A DNA stretch of 64,000 bases from positions 84,093 through 148,092 of the forward strand of contig NZ_QAIG01000006.1 in NCBI RefSeq assembly GCF_003060885.1, given 5' to 3'. The stretch is from Pseudomonas sp. HMWF032 (GTDB lineage: Bacteria; Pseudomonadota; Gammaproteobacteria; Pseudomonadales; Pseudomonadaceae). The notes under the pieces are model-generated. The model did not search any database, had not been told where the DNA came from, and saw only the letters and a program-made list of their open reading frames with translations. Below, one piece after another: positions 37,569 to 47,054 of this stretch. Every line of letters starts with the position of its first letter. Position 1 is the stretch's first letter. Both the position numbers and the translations under genes were made by a program.

Positions 37569-38681
37569 CTAGGCGCGCGTGGGCGCGGCGTATTGCGGCA
37601 TGGTGATGCAGGCGACATTGCCGCCGCCGAGGAGAATTTCCCGCGAATTGTCGATGCCGAGGATGCGGTGTTTGGGGAACAACTCGGCCAAGGTGGCCTG
37701 GGCCACGCGGTCGCACGGGTCGTTGAACAGCGGCACAACGATGGCCGAGTTGCCGGCGTAATAGTTGATGTAGGAGGCGCAGATCTGTGTGCCGGCCTGA
37801 CGGGTGTGGGTCGAATCATCCTGATCCAGCCCTTCGGCCTCCTCCGCGGTCCACTCCAACACCCGTGGTTGCGGCAATTTGTGAATTTCCAGCTCGCGAC
37901 CCTGGGCGTCGCGGGTGCTGCGCAGGATATCGTAGGCCTCCTGGTAGATTTCCCACTGCGGATCATTGCGGTCGTCGGTCCACTGCATCACCACCACACC
38001 GGGACGGACGAAACAGGCCAGGTCGTCGATATGGCCGTCGGTCTCATCGAACTTGCAGCCGCGTGGCAACCAGATCACCTGCTCGGCACCGAGGTAATCC
38101 TGCAGGCGGCGGGTCATCTCGTCCTTGCCCAGGTGGGCGTTGCGGTTGCGGTTTAGCAGGCACTGTTCGGTGGTCAGTAGGGTACGCTGGCCATCAGTCT
38201 GGATACCGCCCATTTCGGCGATAAAGGGCGCGCGATAGCGGTCATAACCTTCGATTTCGAGGATCTTCTGCGCGATCTGATCATCTTTGTCCCAAGGGTA
38301 GTACAAACCGCCATCGAGGCCGCCGTAGGCGTTGAATTCGAAGTCCACGCCGCGCACTTCGCCGGTTGCATCATTGACCAGAAAGGCCGGGCCGCTGTCG
38401 CGAAACCAGGTGTCGTTGCAAGTCATCTCCACCACCCGCACATGGGCCGGCAACTGGCGACGGGCGTTGGCGTACTGGCTGGCCGAGGCGCACACGGTCA
38501 CCGGCTCGCTGCTGGCAATCGCCGTGACGATATCCACCCAGACCTTTTGCGCCGGCTTGGCACCGTTGCGCCAGACATCGGTGCGCTCCGGCCAGCCAAG
38601 CCAGCAACCGGCCTTGGGTTCGAATTCGCCAGGCAGGCGGAAACCATCGATTTTAGGGAGAGAGGTCAGGGAGCGGGCCAT
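37569..38681 (-). CDS. aguA: Agmatine deiminase
   Basis: Hydrolyses agmatine to N-carbamoylputrescine and ammonia, the first step of the arginine decarboxylase route to putrescine. The 370-residue length is normal. The guanidino-modifying fold is clear: the early GFRLPGEFEPKAGCWLGWPE, then TWFRDSGP and DGHIDD with acidic and His residues. The catalytic cysteine is Cys358 in GGGNVACITMPQY. The next enzyme, N-carbamoylputrescine amidase (AguB), is not encoded in this window. It is in one operon with the binding protein gene. Confidence 0.95.
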   Translation of the reverse strand: MARSLTSLPKIDGFRLPGEFEPKAGCWLGWPERTDVWRNGAKPAQKVWVDIVTAIASSEPVTVCASASQYANARRQLPAHVRVVEMTCNDTWFRDSGPAFLVNDATGEVRGVDFEFNAYGGLDGGLYYPWDKDDQIAQKILEIEGYDRYRAPFIAEMGGIQTDGQRTLLTTEQCLLNRNRNAHLGKDEMTRRLQDYLGAEQVIWLPRGCKFDETDGHIDDLACFVRPGVVVMQWTDDRNDPQWEIYQEAYDILRSTRDAQGRELEIHKLPQPRVLEWTAEEAEGLDQDDSTHTRQAGTQICASYINYYAGNSAIVVPLFNDPCDRVAQATLAELFPKHRILGIDNSREILLGGGNVACITMPQYAAPTRA

Positions 38682-38778
38682 TGCAAGGTACTCGTCGGTG
38701 GCTGAGGAATAGCTCGACAGTACCTGCGCTCAAGCGCCCGCGACCAATGACCATTTTCGCGGATTCGATGAATTAAAT

Positions 38779-39666
38779 TCAGATATCAACCAGCTGATCA
38801 GTGAACCATTCAACGAACTGCGCAACCGCCGGCTTCTCCAGGCGCAGACGTTCGCAGACCAGCGCGTACTGCCCGAGCGAGGCCACACTGGCGGCGAATG
38901 GCCGCACCAGACGGCCGCTGGCGAGGTCTTCGGCACTGGTCAGGTTATCGCCAATCGCCACACCCTGACCGCGCGCAGCCGCTTCCATGGTCAGCCCGGC
39001 ATGGCCGAGATACAGGTGGCGCTGCGGCTGGATATCGCCGGCGTGAGTGGTCAGCCAGGCCGTCCAGGTCTTACCGTCCTGGTCGTCATGCAGCAGGCAT
39101 TGGCGCGCCAGATCACGTGGGTGCTTGAGCGGCAGTTGGTTGAACAAGCCTGGGCTGCACACCGGGAAGAACAACAGAGTCGGCAATGGCCGCACGAAGT
39201 AGGCGCTGCCATCGACCGGGCCGGTGCCATAGGTGATCGCCAGGTCGATCGGATCAAAGGGCTGGGTTGATTCCAGCGGCTGCTCGTAGAGGTGCAGGGT
39301 GATCTGCGGATAACGTTCGCTGAAATCCGCCAGGCGGCCAATCAGCCACTTCTGCGCCAGCTCGGCGGTTACCGCGATGCGCAGCTGCGCCTGGGAGCCG
39401 GGATCGCGCAATTCATCACAGGCCTCGCCGATCAGCTCGAAGGCCTGCTGCAGGCTGCGCAACAGGCGCTTGGCCTGCGGCGTGGGGCGCACCTGACGGC
39501 CGTCACGCTGAAACAGCGGAGTTCCGAGTTGTTCTTCAAGCTGGCGAATCTGGTGGCTGACGGCACTGTCGGTGACACACAGCTCGGCCGCCGCCCGGCC
39601 GAAGTGGGCGTGCCGGGCGGCGCATTCAAAGGTGCGCAAGGCGGTAAGAGACGGTAGGCGGCGCAT
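38779..39666 (-). CDS. LysR-family transcriptional regulator (GcvA-like group)
   Basis: A 295-residue regulator. The start MRRLPSLTALRTFECAARHAHFGRAAAEL is the GcvA/AmpR-group helix-turn-helix (residues 1-62), and the effector-binding domain follows. It lies 97 bases upstream of aguA on the same strand, which suggests it controls aguA and the binding protein gene. The known P. aeruginosa agu regulator is a TetR protein, so this would be a different arrangement. The effector is not known. Confidence 0.88.
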   Translation of the reverse strand: MRRLPSLTALRTFECAARHAHFGRAAAELCVTDSAVSHQIRQLEEQLGTPLFQRDGRQVRPTPQAKRLLRSLQQAFELIGEACDELRDPGSQAQLRIAVTAELAQKWLIGRLADFSERYPQITLHLYEQPLESTQPFDPIDLAITYGTGPVDGSAYFVRPLPTLLFFPVCSPGLFNQLPLKHPRDLARQCLLHDDQDGKTWTAWLTTHAGDIQPQRHLYLGHAGLTMEAAARGQGVAIGDNLTSAEDLASGRLVRPFAASVASLGQYALVCERLRLEKPAVAQFVEWFTDQLVDI

Positions 39667-39715
39667 GCGGTGCTCCAGAGCGACAACTGCGCCGCATGCT
39701 TACTCAGGGCGCGTG

Positions 39716-40942
39716 CTAGCGCAACAGCTTGTTGTCCAGCACCTCGGAGGCTCCGCCCATGACGTTTTCGCTGATCTCGATAAAGTCTCTGGTGCTGGCT
39801 TTGTCGAGGCGCATCAGGCCGCGGGTCACGTCATCCAGCGAACGTGGCTGGGTGGTGCCCTTGGTGGCCTGACGGATTTCCCGATCCAGTTCCTGCAACA
39901 GCAGCACCGCACGGGCGGTGACCGGACCGCTGGAGTTGTTGGTGCGCAGGCTGTCCACCGGTTTGCTCCAGCGAATCAGCTGCTCGCGAATCTTCTGGTA
40001 ACGCTCCTCACTGAGGCCGCCGGCGCGGCGCATCAACTCGATGGCGTAGAACTCGGCCAGGCCTTCGGTGATCCAGTCACTGCGATCACGGGCACGAATC
40101 CGGCTAAATACATGAACCAGCTCATGCACCAGAGAACTGGTGCCATTTTCGCTGACCAGCGGGCGATCCGTGTGCATGTAGTAGGAGTTGGCCGCCGACA
40201 GGCCGCCGCGCCACATCGGGTCACCGGCACCGACGATCAGCAGCTTGGCCGGATCGCGCGGGAACACATCCTGGGCATGCGGCCAGACAAAGGTCAGCAG
40301 GGTCATCACATCCATGCGGCGCATGCCCTCGCCAACCGGGGCCGCGATTGCTACATCGGTTTCACCGAGTTTGGCGCGGCGCGTGCCAACCTTGCCGGCC
40401 ACCATCCAGCCAGTCGGGCGATCTAACTTGCGCTGTGGGTTGTCGATGCGGAACCTGTTTTTGCCGATACGCGGCCAACCGGTTTCGACGCTTTTCCAGC
40501 CCTTGGGCAGGTCAAATTGCAAGCGCGAGATCAGCTCGGTTTTATCTTTCTGGCGCAGTTTGACCGCCGGTACCAGATCGTCGCCACGCAGCAGTGCCCA
40601 GTCCTTGGTAATCAACGCATCAAAGCGCCCAGCGCTGCGTTCATTATTGATACGCACGCGGTAAGTCAGGGTCGACTCGCCTTTGCTTGGCTGCCAGATG
40701 CCCAGTTCCGGACTGTCCTGTGTCCACTGGCCGTCAGCCTTGAAGTCGCTGTAGGCCCCCTGCTCGCCCAGGTTGAAGGCAAGGCTGATCACCTGCCCAC
40801 CGTCTTCCAGGGTCAAGCTGACTTCAGCCTGTTCTGTGTCTGGCAGAAAACGCACGCGGTAATCCAGGTCGACCTTTTTTGCCCACAGCGGCGTGCTCAG
40901 GCTCAGCAGAACAACAGACAGCAGCAAACGACGCATCAACAT
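39716..40942 (-). CDS. Exported gluzincin-like metallopeptidase
   Basis: A 408-residue protein with a signal peptide (MLMRRLLLSVVLLSLSTPLWA). The C-terminal half holds a zinc motif, HELVHVFSRIR, followed 15 residues after the second His by an acidic residue in TEGLAEFYAIE, as in M1/M61-type peptidases. The N-terminal half is beta-rich. It is probably periplasmic; the substrate is unknown. ATG 40942 was chosen because GTGGAG lies about 8 bases before it; an earlier in-frame start at 40975 would bury the signal peptide. Confidence 0.75.
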   Translation of the reverse strand: MLMRRLLLSVVLLSLSTPLWAKKVDLDYRVRFLPDTEQAEVSLTLEDGGQVISLAFNLGEQGAYSDFKADGQWTQDSPELGIWQPSKGESTLTYRVRINNERSAGRFDALITKDWALLRGDDLVPAVKLRQKDKTELISRLQFDLPKGWKSVETGWPRIGKNRFRIDNPQRKLDRPTGWMVAGKVGTRRAKLGETDVAIAAPVGEGMRRMDVMTLLTFVWPHAQDVFPRDPAKLLIVGAGDPMWRGGLSAANSYYMHTDRPLVSENGTSSLVHELVHVFSRIRARDRSDWITEGLAEFYAIELMRRAGGLSEERYQKIREQLIRWSKPVDSLRTNNSSGPVTARAVLLLQELDREIRQATKGTTQPRSLDDVTRGLMRLDKASTRDFIEISENVMGGASEVLDNKLLR

Positions 40943-41006
40943 GGCAAAGCTCCACAGTGCAAAACATTGATTCAAGCGAGTTTAGGCTGGCATTTATCGA
41001 CGAGGT

Positions 41007-41456
41007 TCAGCCCGCGCGGAAAATCATGTGCTCTTCCCACTCATCCTCGGCCACGCTGTTTTCGCTGAGCATGCGCCCGGCCTGGGAAATCCGCTGTTTG
41101 TGCACCTGCTCTGGGTCGCCGCACACCAGGTGATGCCACAGCAACAGATCCTTGCCTTCGCTGACCAGGCGATAGGCGCAGGTCGGTGGCAACCACTGAA
41201 ACTGATCGGCCTGGGCCGGGGTGAGCTGAATGCAGTCCGGCACAAACCTGCGTCGATTGCTGTAGTCGGTGCAGCGGCAGGTCTTCAGGTCCAGCAGTTT
41301 GCAGGCGATGCGCGTGTAATACACGCTGCCATCGTCCTCATCCTCGAGCTTTTGCAGGCAGCACAGGCCGCAGCCATCACACAGCGACTCCCACTCGTCC
41401 TGATCCAGCTGTTCGAGGGTTTTGCGTTTCCAGAAGGGTTCGACTTTGGCGGCCAT
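41007..41456 (-). CDS. ycgN: YcgN-family cysteine cluster protein (UPF0260)
   Basis: A 149-residue cytosolic protein of the YkgJ/YcgN zinc- or iron-binding type. Cysteines cluster early ([13 protein letters not shown]) and again at [19 protein letters not shown] and TCAYRL. The [12 protein letters not shown] opening is diagnostic. Function is unknown. It is on the same strand as the dehydrogenase-ycgL-rnd operon, 91 bases beyond its end. Confidence 0.9.
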   Translation of the reverse strand: MAAKVEPFWKRKTLEQLDQDEWESLCDGCGLCCLQKLEDEDDGSVYYTRIACKLLDLKTCRCTDYSNRRRFVPDCIQLTPAQADQFQWLPPTCAYRLVSEGKDLLLWHHLVCGDPEQVHKQRISQAGRMLSENSVAEDEWEEHMIFRAG

Positions 41457-41547
41457 GGCGAGGGTACGGTGAGCGGCGAAAAGGCCGGCAGTCTAGCCGC
41501 TCGGCCTGGCGCGGCCAAGGGCGGCAAGCCGAATGGCTGCAGCGTGC

Positions 41548-42501
41548 TCAATAACCCCGGGTGAAATCCACTTGGCCCAGTACGGTTTCACCGGCTTGCC
41601 AACGCTGCAGGTTATCGACAAACAGCTGCACCAACAGGCACGGGTCCGTCGGCGCCGCGCTGTGCCCGGTCAACAGCAGGCGCGGCGCATCCCAGAATGG
41701 ATGACCCGCAGGCAGCGGTTCTGCACGGCAGACATCAATCACTGCACCGGCCAGTTGCCCTTGTTGCAACGCGCTGACCAATGCCTGGTCGACCACGGCC
41801 ACACCGCGCCCGGCATTGATGAACAGCGCGCTGGACTTGCAGGCAGCAAACAGCGCTGAATCATAAATATCACGGGTGGCTGGCGTATCGGGCAGCAGGT
41901 TGATCAGGTAATCGGCCTCAGCCGCTAGGCTTGGCAGTTCGTCGAGCCCAGCCACCTGACGGAACGGCGGCAGATTGCGCAGGCTGCTGGCGATACCCAG
42001 CAACTGAATGCCGAACGGGGCCAGAAACCGCGCCACGCTCAAGCCGATATCACCGGTGCCGACAATCAACGCCGTGCGCCCGGCCAGGCTTTGCGGTGCG
42101 CGGTTGTCCCAGCGCTGCTCGACCTGTGCCGCCAGGCGGGCAAACAACTGACGCTCATGGGCCAGCAAATGGCCCAGCACATATTCGGCCATCACCTGGC
42201 CGAAGATGCCCACGGCGCGGCTCAGGCGGTAGTCAGCCGGTAAACCAGTGGCCAGCAACGGCGTGATGCCTGCCCATGTCGATTGCATCCACTGCGGCCG
42301 AACACCCTGACGCAGCAAGGCGGCCAACAGATCAGGCTGCCCCAGCCAAACCGGGCAGGTTGGGGCCTGCTGCAGCTCGACGAGCTGGTCGCTGCCGTAC
42401 ACTTCCAGCTCAGGAGCCTGCTCATGCAGCAGCGCGGCATAGCGGCGATATTCGCCCTCACCGATCAGCACGCGCAGAGGGTTGTCAGCTGGCGGGCTCA
42501 T
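41548..42501 (-). CDS. D-2-hydroxyacid dehydrogenase family protein
   Basis: A 317-residue NAD(P)-dependent oxidoreductase. The Rossmann motif is LIVGTGDIGLSVARFL. The catalytic residues are Arg in INAGRG, Glu in DVCRAEPL and His in TGHSAAP. It is of the short glyoxylate/hydroxypyruvate reductase-like type, but the substrate is undefined. Its ATG shares one base with the stop of ycgL (TGATG). It is the third gene of an overlapping rnd-ycgL-dehydrogenase unit. Confidence 0.88.
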   Translation of the reverse strand: MSPPADNPLRVLIGEGEYRRYAALLHEQAPELEVYGSDQLVELQQAPTCPVWLGQPDLLAALLRQGVRPQWMQSTWAGITPLLATGLPADYRLSRAVGIFGQVMAEYVLGHLLAHERQLFARLAAQVEQRWDNRAPQSLAGRTALIVGTGDIGLSVARFLAPFGIQLLGIASSLRNLPPFRQVAGLDELPSLAAEADYLINLLPDTPATRDIYDSALFAACKSSALFINAGRGVAVVDQALVSALQQGQLAGAVIDVCRAEPLPAGHPFWDAPRLLLTGHSAAPTDPCLLVQLFVDNLQRWQAGETVLGQVDFTRGY

Positions 42502-42794
42502 CAGACCGGATCGTTACGGCGCAGCAGCTCATCGGGCAGGTGCTCGATGTATTCATCTTCCGGTGGCGGCATTTGCAGGTGGTAGCCCTGCTCGTCGAGG
42601 TTGGCCAGCACCTTGTGGATGTCCTCGCGGGCCAGCTCACGCTCGGGGGTGAGGACCAGCTCAAAGGCCAGAGCTGGCAGGCCGAAGGCGCTCAACAGTG
42701 CTTCAGGCACACGCTTGAGGCCATCACTGCGCAACACATAGAGGTACATCTCGTTTTTGCGCGGGCTTTTGTAGATTGAGCAGATACGTTTCAC
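42501..42794 (-). CDS. ycgL: YcgL domain protein
   Basis: A 97-residue protein of the DUF709/YcgL family ([19 protein letters not shown]). Function is unknown. The start GTG at 42794 was chosen because the family begins [10 protein letters not shown] and this GTG overlaps the rnd stop by 4 bases (GTGA), a coupled junction. Upstream residues in the same frame are antisense-like. It lies between rnd and the dehydrogenase gene, as I recall from other Pseudomonas genomes. Confidence 0.9.
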   Translation of the reverse strand: MKRICSIYKSPRKNEMYLYVLRSDGLKRVPEALLSAFGLPALAFELVLTPERELAREDIHKVLANLDEQGYHLQMPPPEDEYIEHLPDELLRRNDPV

Positions 42795-43924
42795 ACGGAG
42801 TCTCCGGTTGCAGCCAGGCAATCGAGCAGCGCCTGACCCATCAATTCACGTCGCCAGCCACGCAGGGAATCCGGCAGCTGGTAGGGGCCATTGGGGTAGC
42901 CGGTTTTCAACAGGGCTTCGAGGGTTTTCTTGCGTAGCATCAGCTCCGGGGCGATGCTCAGGCGCTCACCCTCACGCTGGCCGATCGCACGCAGCGTCTT
43001 CAGCAGCGCCGAGGCTTCCAGCGGTAAAGGTTCGGGTAAAGCTTCGGGCCAGTCCGCCGGCACAGTATTGGCCGCTTGCTTGATCAGTTGCAGGATGAAC
43101 TCACCGTCCTGACGCACGGTTTTCGGGTGCATGTCCTCGATCCGCGCCAGGGCCACCAGGTTGTCCGGCTGGGTGCGCGCCAGTGGCCACAACGAATGCT
43201 CGCGGATAATCCGGTTGCGCGGCTGGTTGCGCTTGCGCGCCTGGCCTTCACGCCAGGTGCACAGCGCCTTCAGCACCGCCAATTGCTGACGGGAGAGTTT
43301 CCAGGCCAGCTTGGCTTCGCGGTAGGCCAGTTCAGGATCGACTTCACGACCAAGGTTACTGACCAGCTCGGCGCCGTCTTCCAGCACCCAGGCGTACTTC
43401 TCAGCTGACAGTTGCGCCTTGAGCTGCGCGTATACCTCAGCCAGGTGCAACACATCCTCTGCCGCATAGCTGACCTGAGTTTCCGACAAGGGTCGTTGCA
43501 GCCAGTCGGAGCGGGTCTCGCCCTTGGGCAGTTCGATATTCAGCACCGCCTGCACCAGGCGCGAATAGCCCATGGAGAAACCCAGGTTGAGGTAGCCGGC
43601 AGCCAACTGGGTATCAAACAACGGCATGGGCAGACTGCCGGTCAGACGCAGAAAGACTTCAAGGTCTTCGCTGCAAGCATGCAGCACCTTGACCACGGCG
43701 GGGTCCTGCAGCAGCTCGGCAAAGGGCGTCCAGTCGCTGATCAGCAGTGGATCAATCAGGTACGCCCGTTCGCCCTCGCTGACCTGCAGCAGGCCGGCAA
43801 TCGGGTAAAAGGTGTCGACCCGCATAAACTCGGTATCAAGCGCCACAAACGGCAGGCTGCGCCAGGTTGCACAATGCTGCGCCAGGCTGGCGTCATCGCC
43901 AACCCACTGAATATCAATCGCCAC
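42791..43924 (-). CDS. rnd: Ribonuclease D
   Basis: A 3'-to-5' exoribonuclease that trims tRNA and other stable RNA precursors. The 377-residue product has a DEDD exonuclease domain; the first motif is [10 protein letters not shown] (Asp30, Glu32) and a later one is [18 protein letters not shown] domains follow ([20 protein letters not shown]). The GTG start at 43924 ([11 protein letters not shown]) is preceded by GGGGGAGAG; an earlier in-frame start gives a non-family extension. It is the first gene of the overlapping rnd-ycgL-dehydrogenase operon. Confidence 0.95.
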   Translation of the reverse strand: MAIDIQWVGDDASLAQHCATWRSLPFVALDTEFMRVDTFYPIAGLLQVSEGERAYLIDPLLISDWTPFAELLQDPAVVKVLHACSEDLEVFLRLTGSLPMPLFDTQLAAGYLNLGFSMGYSRLVQAVLNIELPKGETRSDWLQRPLSETQVSYAAEDVLHLAEVYAQLKAQLSAEKYAWVLEDGAELVSNLGREVDPELAYREAKLAWKLSRQQLAVLKALCTWREGQARKRNQPRNRIIREHSLWPLARTQPDNLVALARIEDMHPKTVRQDGEFILQLIKQAANTVPADWPEALPEPLPLEASALLKTLRAIGQREGERLSIAPELMLRKKTLEALLKTGYPNGPYQLPDSLRGWRRELMGQALLDCLAATGDSV

Positions 43925-44082
43925 GCGGCTCTCCCCCTGAAGAATGCCGCGCAGTATATATGCCCAGGCACGGTGCCGGGCATTTGCCGGCCATTTACCC
44001 ACTGGGCATCACAGACGCGAATGAACCCTGTAATCTGACCGGCGCTTGCATCTGCTTACCTTCATCACAGGGAATAAAAACA

Positions 44083-45144
44083 ATGAAGAAACTGCTTGGC
44101 CTGCTTGTGGCCTTGATTGCTGCGGCGGCGATCTACCTCGCTGTCACACCCAGCCCGATTGATCCGCTAGCCTGGGACGCGCCTAAGATCCCGCCGATGA
44201 CCGGCACTCTGGAGCCCAATGACACACTGATGAAGGCCGAACTGCTCGGCCGCGGCCAGGTGCATGGCCCGGAAGACACGGCCGTGGATGCCCAGGGTCT
44301 GGTATATGCCGGCCTGCATGACGGCAAGATCGTGCGCATCAAAGCCGATGGCAGCGTGGAAACCTTTGTCGACACCAAAGGCCGCCCGTTGGGCATGGAC
44401 TTTGACGCTGCCGGCAACCTGATTGTTGCCGACGCCTACAAGGGCTTGCTCAGCATCGACGCCCAGGGCCAGATCAAGGTACTGACCACTGAAGCTGAAG
44501 GCGTGCCGTTCAAATTCACCGATGATCTGGACATCGCCCGCGACGGCATCATCTACTTCAGCGATGCCAGCCAGCGTTTTGAACAACCCGACTACCTGCT
44601 CGACCTGCTCGAAGCACGCCCCCACGGCCGTCTGCTCAGCTACAACCCGGCCAACGGCGAAACCAAGGTGCTGCTCAAAGACCTGTATTTCGCCAACGGC
44701 GTAGCACTATCGGCAGCTGAAGACTTCGTGCTGGTCAACGAGACCTACCGCTACCGCATTACCCGTTACTGGCTGAGCGGCGACAAGGCCGGCACCCACG
44801 ATATCTTTATCGACAACCTCCCGGGCCTGCCGGACAATCTGCAAGGTGACCGCAACGGCACCTTCTGGGTCGCCCTGCCAACCCCGCGTAAGGCCGACGC
44901 CGACATGCTGCATCGCTCGCCTTGGGCCAAGGCGCAGCTGGCCAAACTGCCCCGCGCCCTGTGGCCCAAGGCTGTGCCTTATGGCTTTGCTATCGCCCTC
45001 AATGAGCAAGGTGAGATCACCCAGAGCCTGCACGACACCAGCGGCACCCACCTGCGCATGATCACCTCAGTCAAGCCGGTGGGCGATTATCTGTACTTCG
45101 GCAGCCTGGACAACGACCGCATTGGCAAGCTGAAGATCCGCTAA
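44083..45144 (+). CDS. Membrane-anchored SMP-30/gluconolactonase/strictosidine-synthase-like beta-propeller
   Basis: A 353-residue protein. One N-terminal helix (KKLLGLLVALIAAAAIYLAV) anchors or exports it, and a six-bladed propeller fills the rest. Repeats such as GPEDTAVDAQGLVYAG, GMDFDAAGNLIVADAYKG and FTDDLDIARDGIIYFSDAS carry the Asp and Asn of the central calcium site. Family members are lactonases or esterases; the substrate is unknown. ATG 44083 follows an AGGGA run; longer in-frame starts would overlap rnd. Confidence 0.85.
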   Translation: MKKLLGLLVALIAAAAIYLAVTPSPIDPLAWDAPKIPPMTGTLEPNDTLMKAELLGRGQVHGPEDTAVDAQGLVYAGLHDGKIVRIKADGSVETFVDTKGRPLGMDFDAAGNLIVADAYKGLLSIDAQGQIKVLTTEAEGVPFKFTDDLDIARDGIIYFSDASQRFEQPDYLLDLLEARPHGRLLSYNPANGETKVLLKDLYFANGVALSAAEDFVLVNETYRYRITRYWLSGDKAGTHDIFIDNLPGLPDNLQGDRNGTFWVALPTPRKADADMLHRSPWAKAQLAKLPRALWPKAVPYGFAIALNEQGEITQSLHDTSGTHLRMITSVKPVGDYLYFGSLDNDRIGKLKIR

Positions 45145-45155
45145 ATCCTGATCGA

Positions 45156-45189
45156 CCCGCAATCAGACCGCTTAGCGGCAGATTGCGGG
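45156..45189. terminator. Hairpin downstream of the propeller gene
   Basis: CCCGCAATC (45156-45164) and GATTGCGGG (45181-45189) form a 9-bp stem. Within the loop CCGCTTAGCGG can form a second small stem. It lies 12 bases after the stop and lacks a T-tract. Confidence 0.6.
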
Positions 45190-45342
45190 CTGCACGTGCG
45201 CAAAAAATCTGCCAGCTCATCTGTTCATCGCTGCCCGACGGCAGTTTTCCTGATGCAAATCAGCGCAAGCCCTAAACCGCACTTTTGCCCTGCTGAATCG
45301 CTGCTATCTTGATAATTCCCACCTTCTCTGCAGGCTTTTGTC

Positions 45343-46170
45343 ATGGATATAAGCGCCCTGTTCTCCCAAGTTCACAGCTTGCCCTGTATTCCCAAAGTCG
45401 CTCAGGATCTGATTCAGCAATTTGACAACCCCCACACCAGCCTCGACAGCATTGCTCGCAATATCTCCCTCGACCCGGTCATTGCCGCCAAGGTGCTGCG
45501 CCTGGCCAACTCCGCCCGCTTTCGTGGTTCACGTGAGTCAGCCAGCGTCGAAGATGCGGCCATGCGCTTGGGGTTCAACACCTTACGCACCCTGGTGCTG
45601 GCATCGGCGGTAACGGGTGCTTTCCAGGCACCACCGGGTTTTGACCTCAAGGCGTTCTGGGCGCACAGCTTTCAGGTGGCCAGTATCAGCCGATTACTGG
45701 CCAAAACCCGAGGTGTGGCCGTTGAGACCGCCTTTACCTGCGGAATGATGCACAACATCGGTGAACTGCTGATCCAGACGGGTGTGCCTGAGCTTGCCGA
45801 ACGACTCAACCAGAATGGCAAGGATGTCGGGGCTGCGCAGCGTGTGGCGTTGGAAACCCTGCAACTGGGTTTTGGCTTTCCCGAGGTGGGTGCAGAGCTG
45901 GCGCGGCGCTGGCAGCTTCCGGAGCTAATCCAGCATGCCATCGCCTACCAGAGCCGACCCTTCCAGGCACCGGTCGACATGCCTTTGCCACGCGTACTGG
46001 CTCAGGCGGTATCGATTGCCGAAGCGCTGCGCGAACACCCGGGCGCCATGTCCAAAGCGGTGGACACACTGCAAGGCCCGCTATTCGAAGGACTGGATGT
46101 ACCGAGCCTGCTGGATGAACTGCCCGCCGTTCTGGATGCCGACAAAGGCTTTGCCGAACTGCTGAGCTGA
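45343..46170 (+). CDS. HDOD domain signalling protein
   Basis: A 275-residue protein that is almost wholly an HDOD domain (about 12-210: LPCIPKVAQDLIQQF, ISLDPVIAAKVLRLANSARF). The HD metal residues are degenerate, as is usual in this family, so it is probably a protein-interaction module rather than a phosphohydrolase. HDOD proteins act in chemotaxis, cyclic di-GMP and stress signalling. No partner domain is fused, and the output is unknown. It is a monocistronic gene. Confidence 0.9.
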   Translation: MDISALFSQVHSLPCIPKVAQDLIQQFDNPHTSLDSIARNISLDPVIAAKVLRLANSARFRGSRESASVEDAAMRLGFNTLRTLVLASAVTGAFQAPPGFDLKAFWAHSFQVASISRLLAKTRGVAVETAFTCGMMHNIGELLIQTGVPELAERLNQNGKDVGAAQRVALETLQLGFGFPEVGAELARRWQLPELIQHAIAYQSRPFQAPVDMPLPRVLAQAVSIAEALREHPGAMSKAVDTLQGPLFEGLDVPSLLDELPAVLDADKGFAELLS

Positions 46171-46176
46171 CCCGAG

Positions 46177-46208
46177 CACCACTGAGCGCTTTGCCGCGCT
46201 CAGTGGTG
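46177..46208. terminator. Long hairpin between convergent HDOD and methyltransferase genes
   Basis: CACCACTGAGCGC (46177-46189) and GCGCTCAGTGGTG (46196-46208) pair perfectly over 13 bp with a 6-base loop. It fills the 45-base gap between convergent stops and is probably a bidirectional terminator, though no T-tract follows. Confidence 0.8.
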
Positions 46209-46215
46209 ACTACTG

Positions 46216-46893
46216 CTACTTGCTGGCAATCCAGATGGTATGCCGGGTGCCCTTGTTGCCATGGGCATAAACCTGAACCTCTTCCACCTTGAAACCCGCC
46301 TTGCGCACCTTGTCGCTGAAAACCCGATCGGCACTGGCCGACCACACCGCCAGCACGCCTTTGGGGCGCAATGCCTGGTAACAGCGCTGCAGGCCCTGGG
46401 CCGAATACAGCCAGGTGTTGCGTTTCTGGGTCAGCCCTTCCGGGCCGTTGTCGACATCCAGCATGATCGCGTCATAACGCTGCTCGGCGTTTTTCAGGCA
46501 GTTAGCGACATCGTCCTGAATCACTCGAGTACGCGGGTCGAGGATTGGGTAACCGGCCTTGGCCCCCAGCGGGCCGCGGTTCCACTCCACCACCCCCGGC
46601 ACCAGTTCGGCCACTTCCACCTCGGCTGTCTTGCCCAGGTTCTGCAACGCCGCCGCCAGGGTAAAGCCCATGCCCAGCCCCCCGATCAGTACCCGTGAGT
46701 CAGGACGCCCCGCAACCTTCTTGCAGGGAATCGCCGCCAGGGCATCTTCGGAGCCGTGCATGCGCGTATTCATCAACTGACCGCCATCGCCGCCGGCAAT
46801 CTTGATAACAAAGTCCTCGCCGTACTCGAACAGGCACAGGGCGCCTGAGCCATCGGGAATCGGGGCGGTATCGAGCAGTACAAAACGCTTCAT
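46216..46893 (-). CDS. Spermidine-synthase-like class I methyltransferase fold protein
   Basis: A 225-residue protein with a SAM-binding Rossmann core: VLIGGLGMGFTLAAAL, then EVAELVPGVVEWNRG, RVIQDDVANCL and YDAIMLDVDNGPEGL. The fold matches spermidine synthases and related methyltransferases, but the polyamine-synthase signature is incomplete, so the reaction is uncertain. ATG 46893 was preferred over an in-frame TTG just upstream. It is divergent from the rhodanese gene. Confidence 0.8.
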   Translation of the reverse strand: MKRFVLLDTAPIPDGSGALCLFEYGEDFVIKIAGGDGGQLMNTRMHGSEDALAAIPCKKVAGRPDSRVLIGGLGMGFTLAAALQNLGKTAEVEVAELVPGVVEWNRGPLGAKAGYPILDPRTRVIQDDVANCLKNAEQRYDAIMLDVDNGPEGLTQKRNTWLYSAQGLQRCYQALRPKGVLAVWSASADRVFSDKVRKAGFKVEEVQVYAHGNKGTRHTIWIASK

Positions 46894-47054
46894 GGGTCGC
46901 GGCAACCTGGATCAGAGAAAACGGGCAGGCAGCATGCACACAATCAGCCCAAGATGCAGCGCCCAGCAGGTAGAAATCTTCCAGAACGAAGCTGCGACGG
47001 CTCAACAGCAGGGTTTATGATGCTGACTGACTTTTTGCCCACAGGATGACTGGC

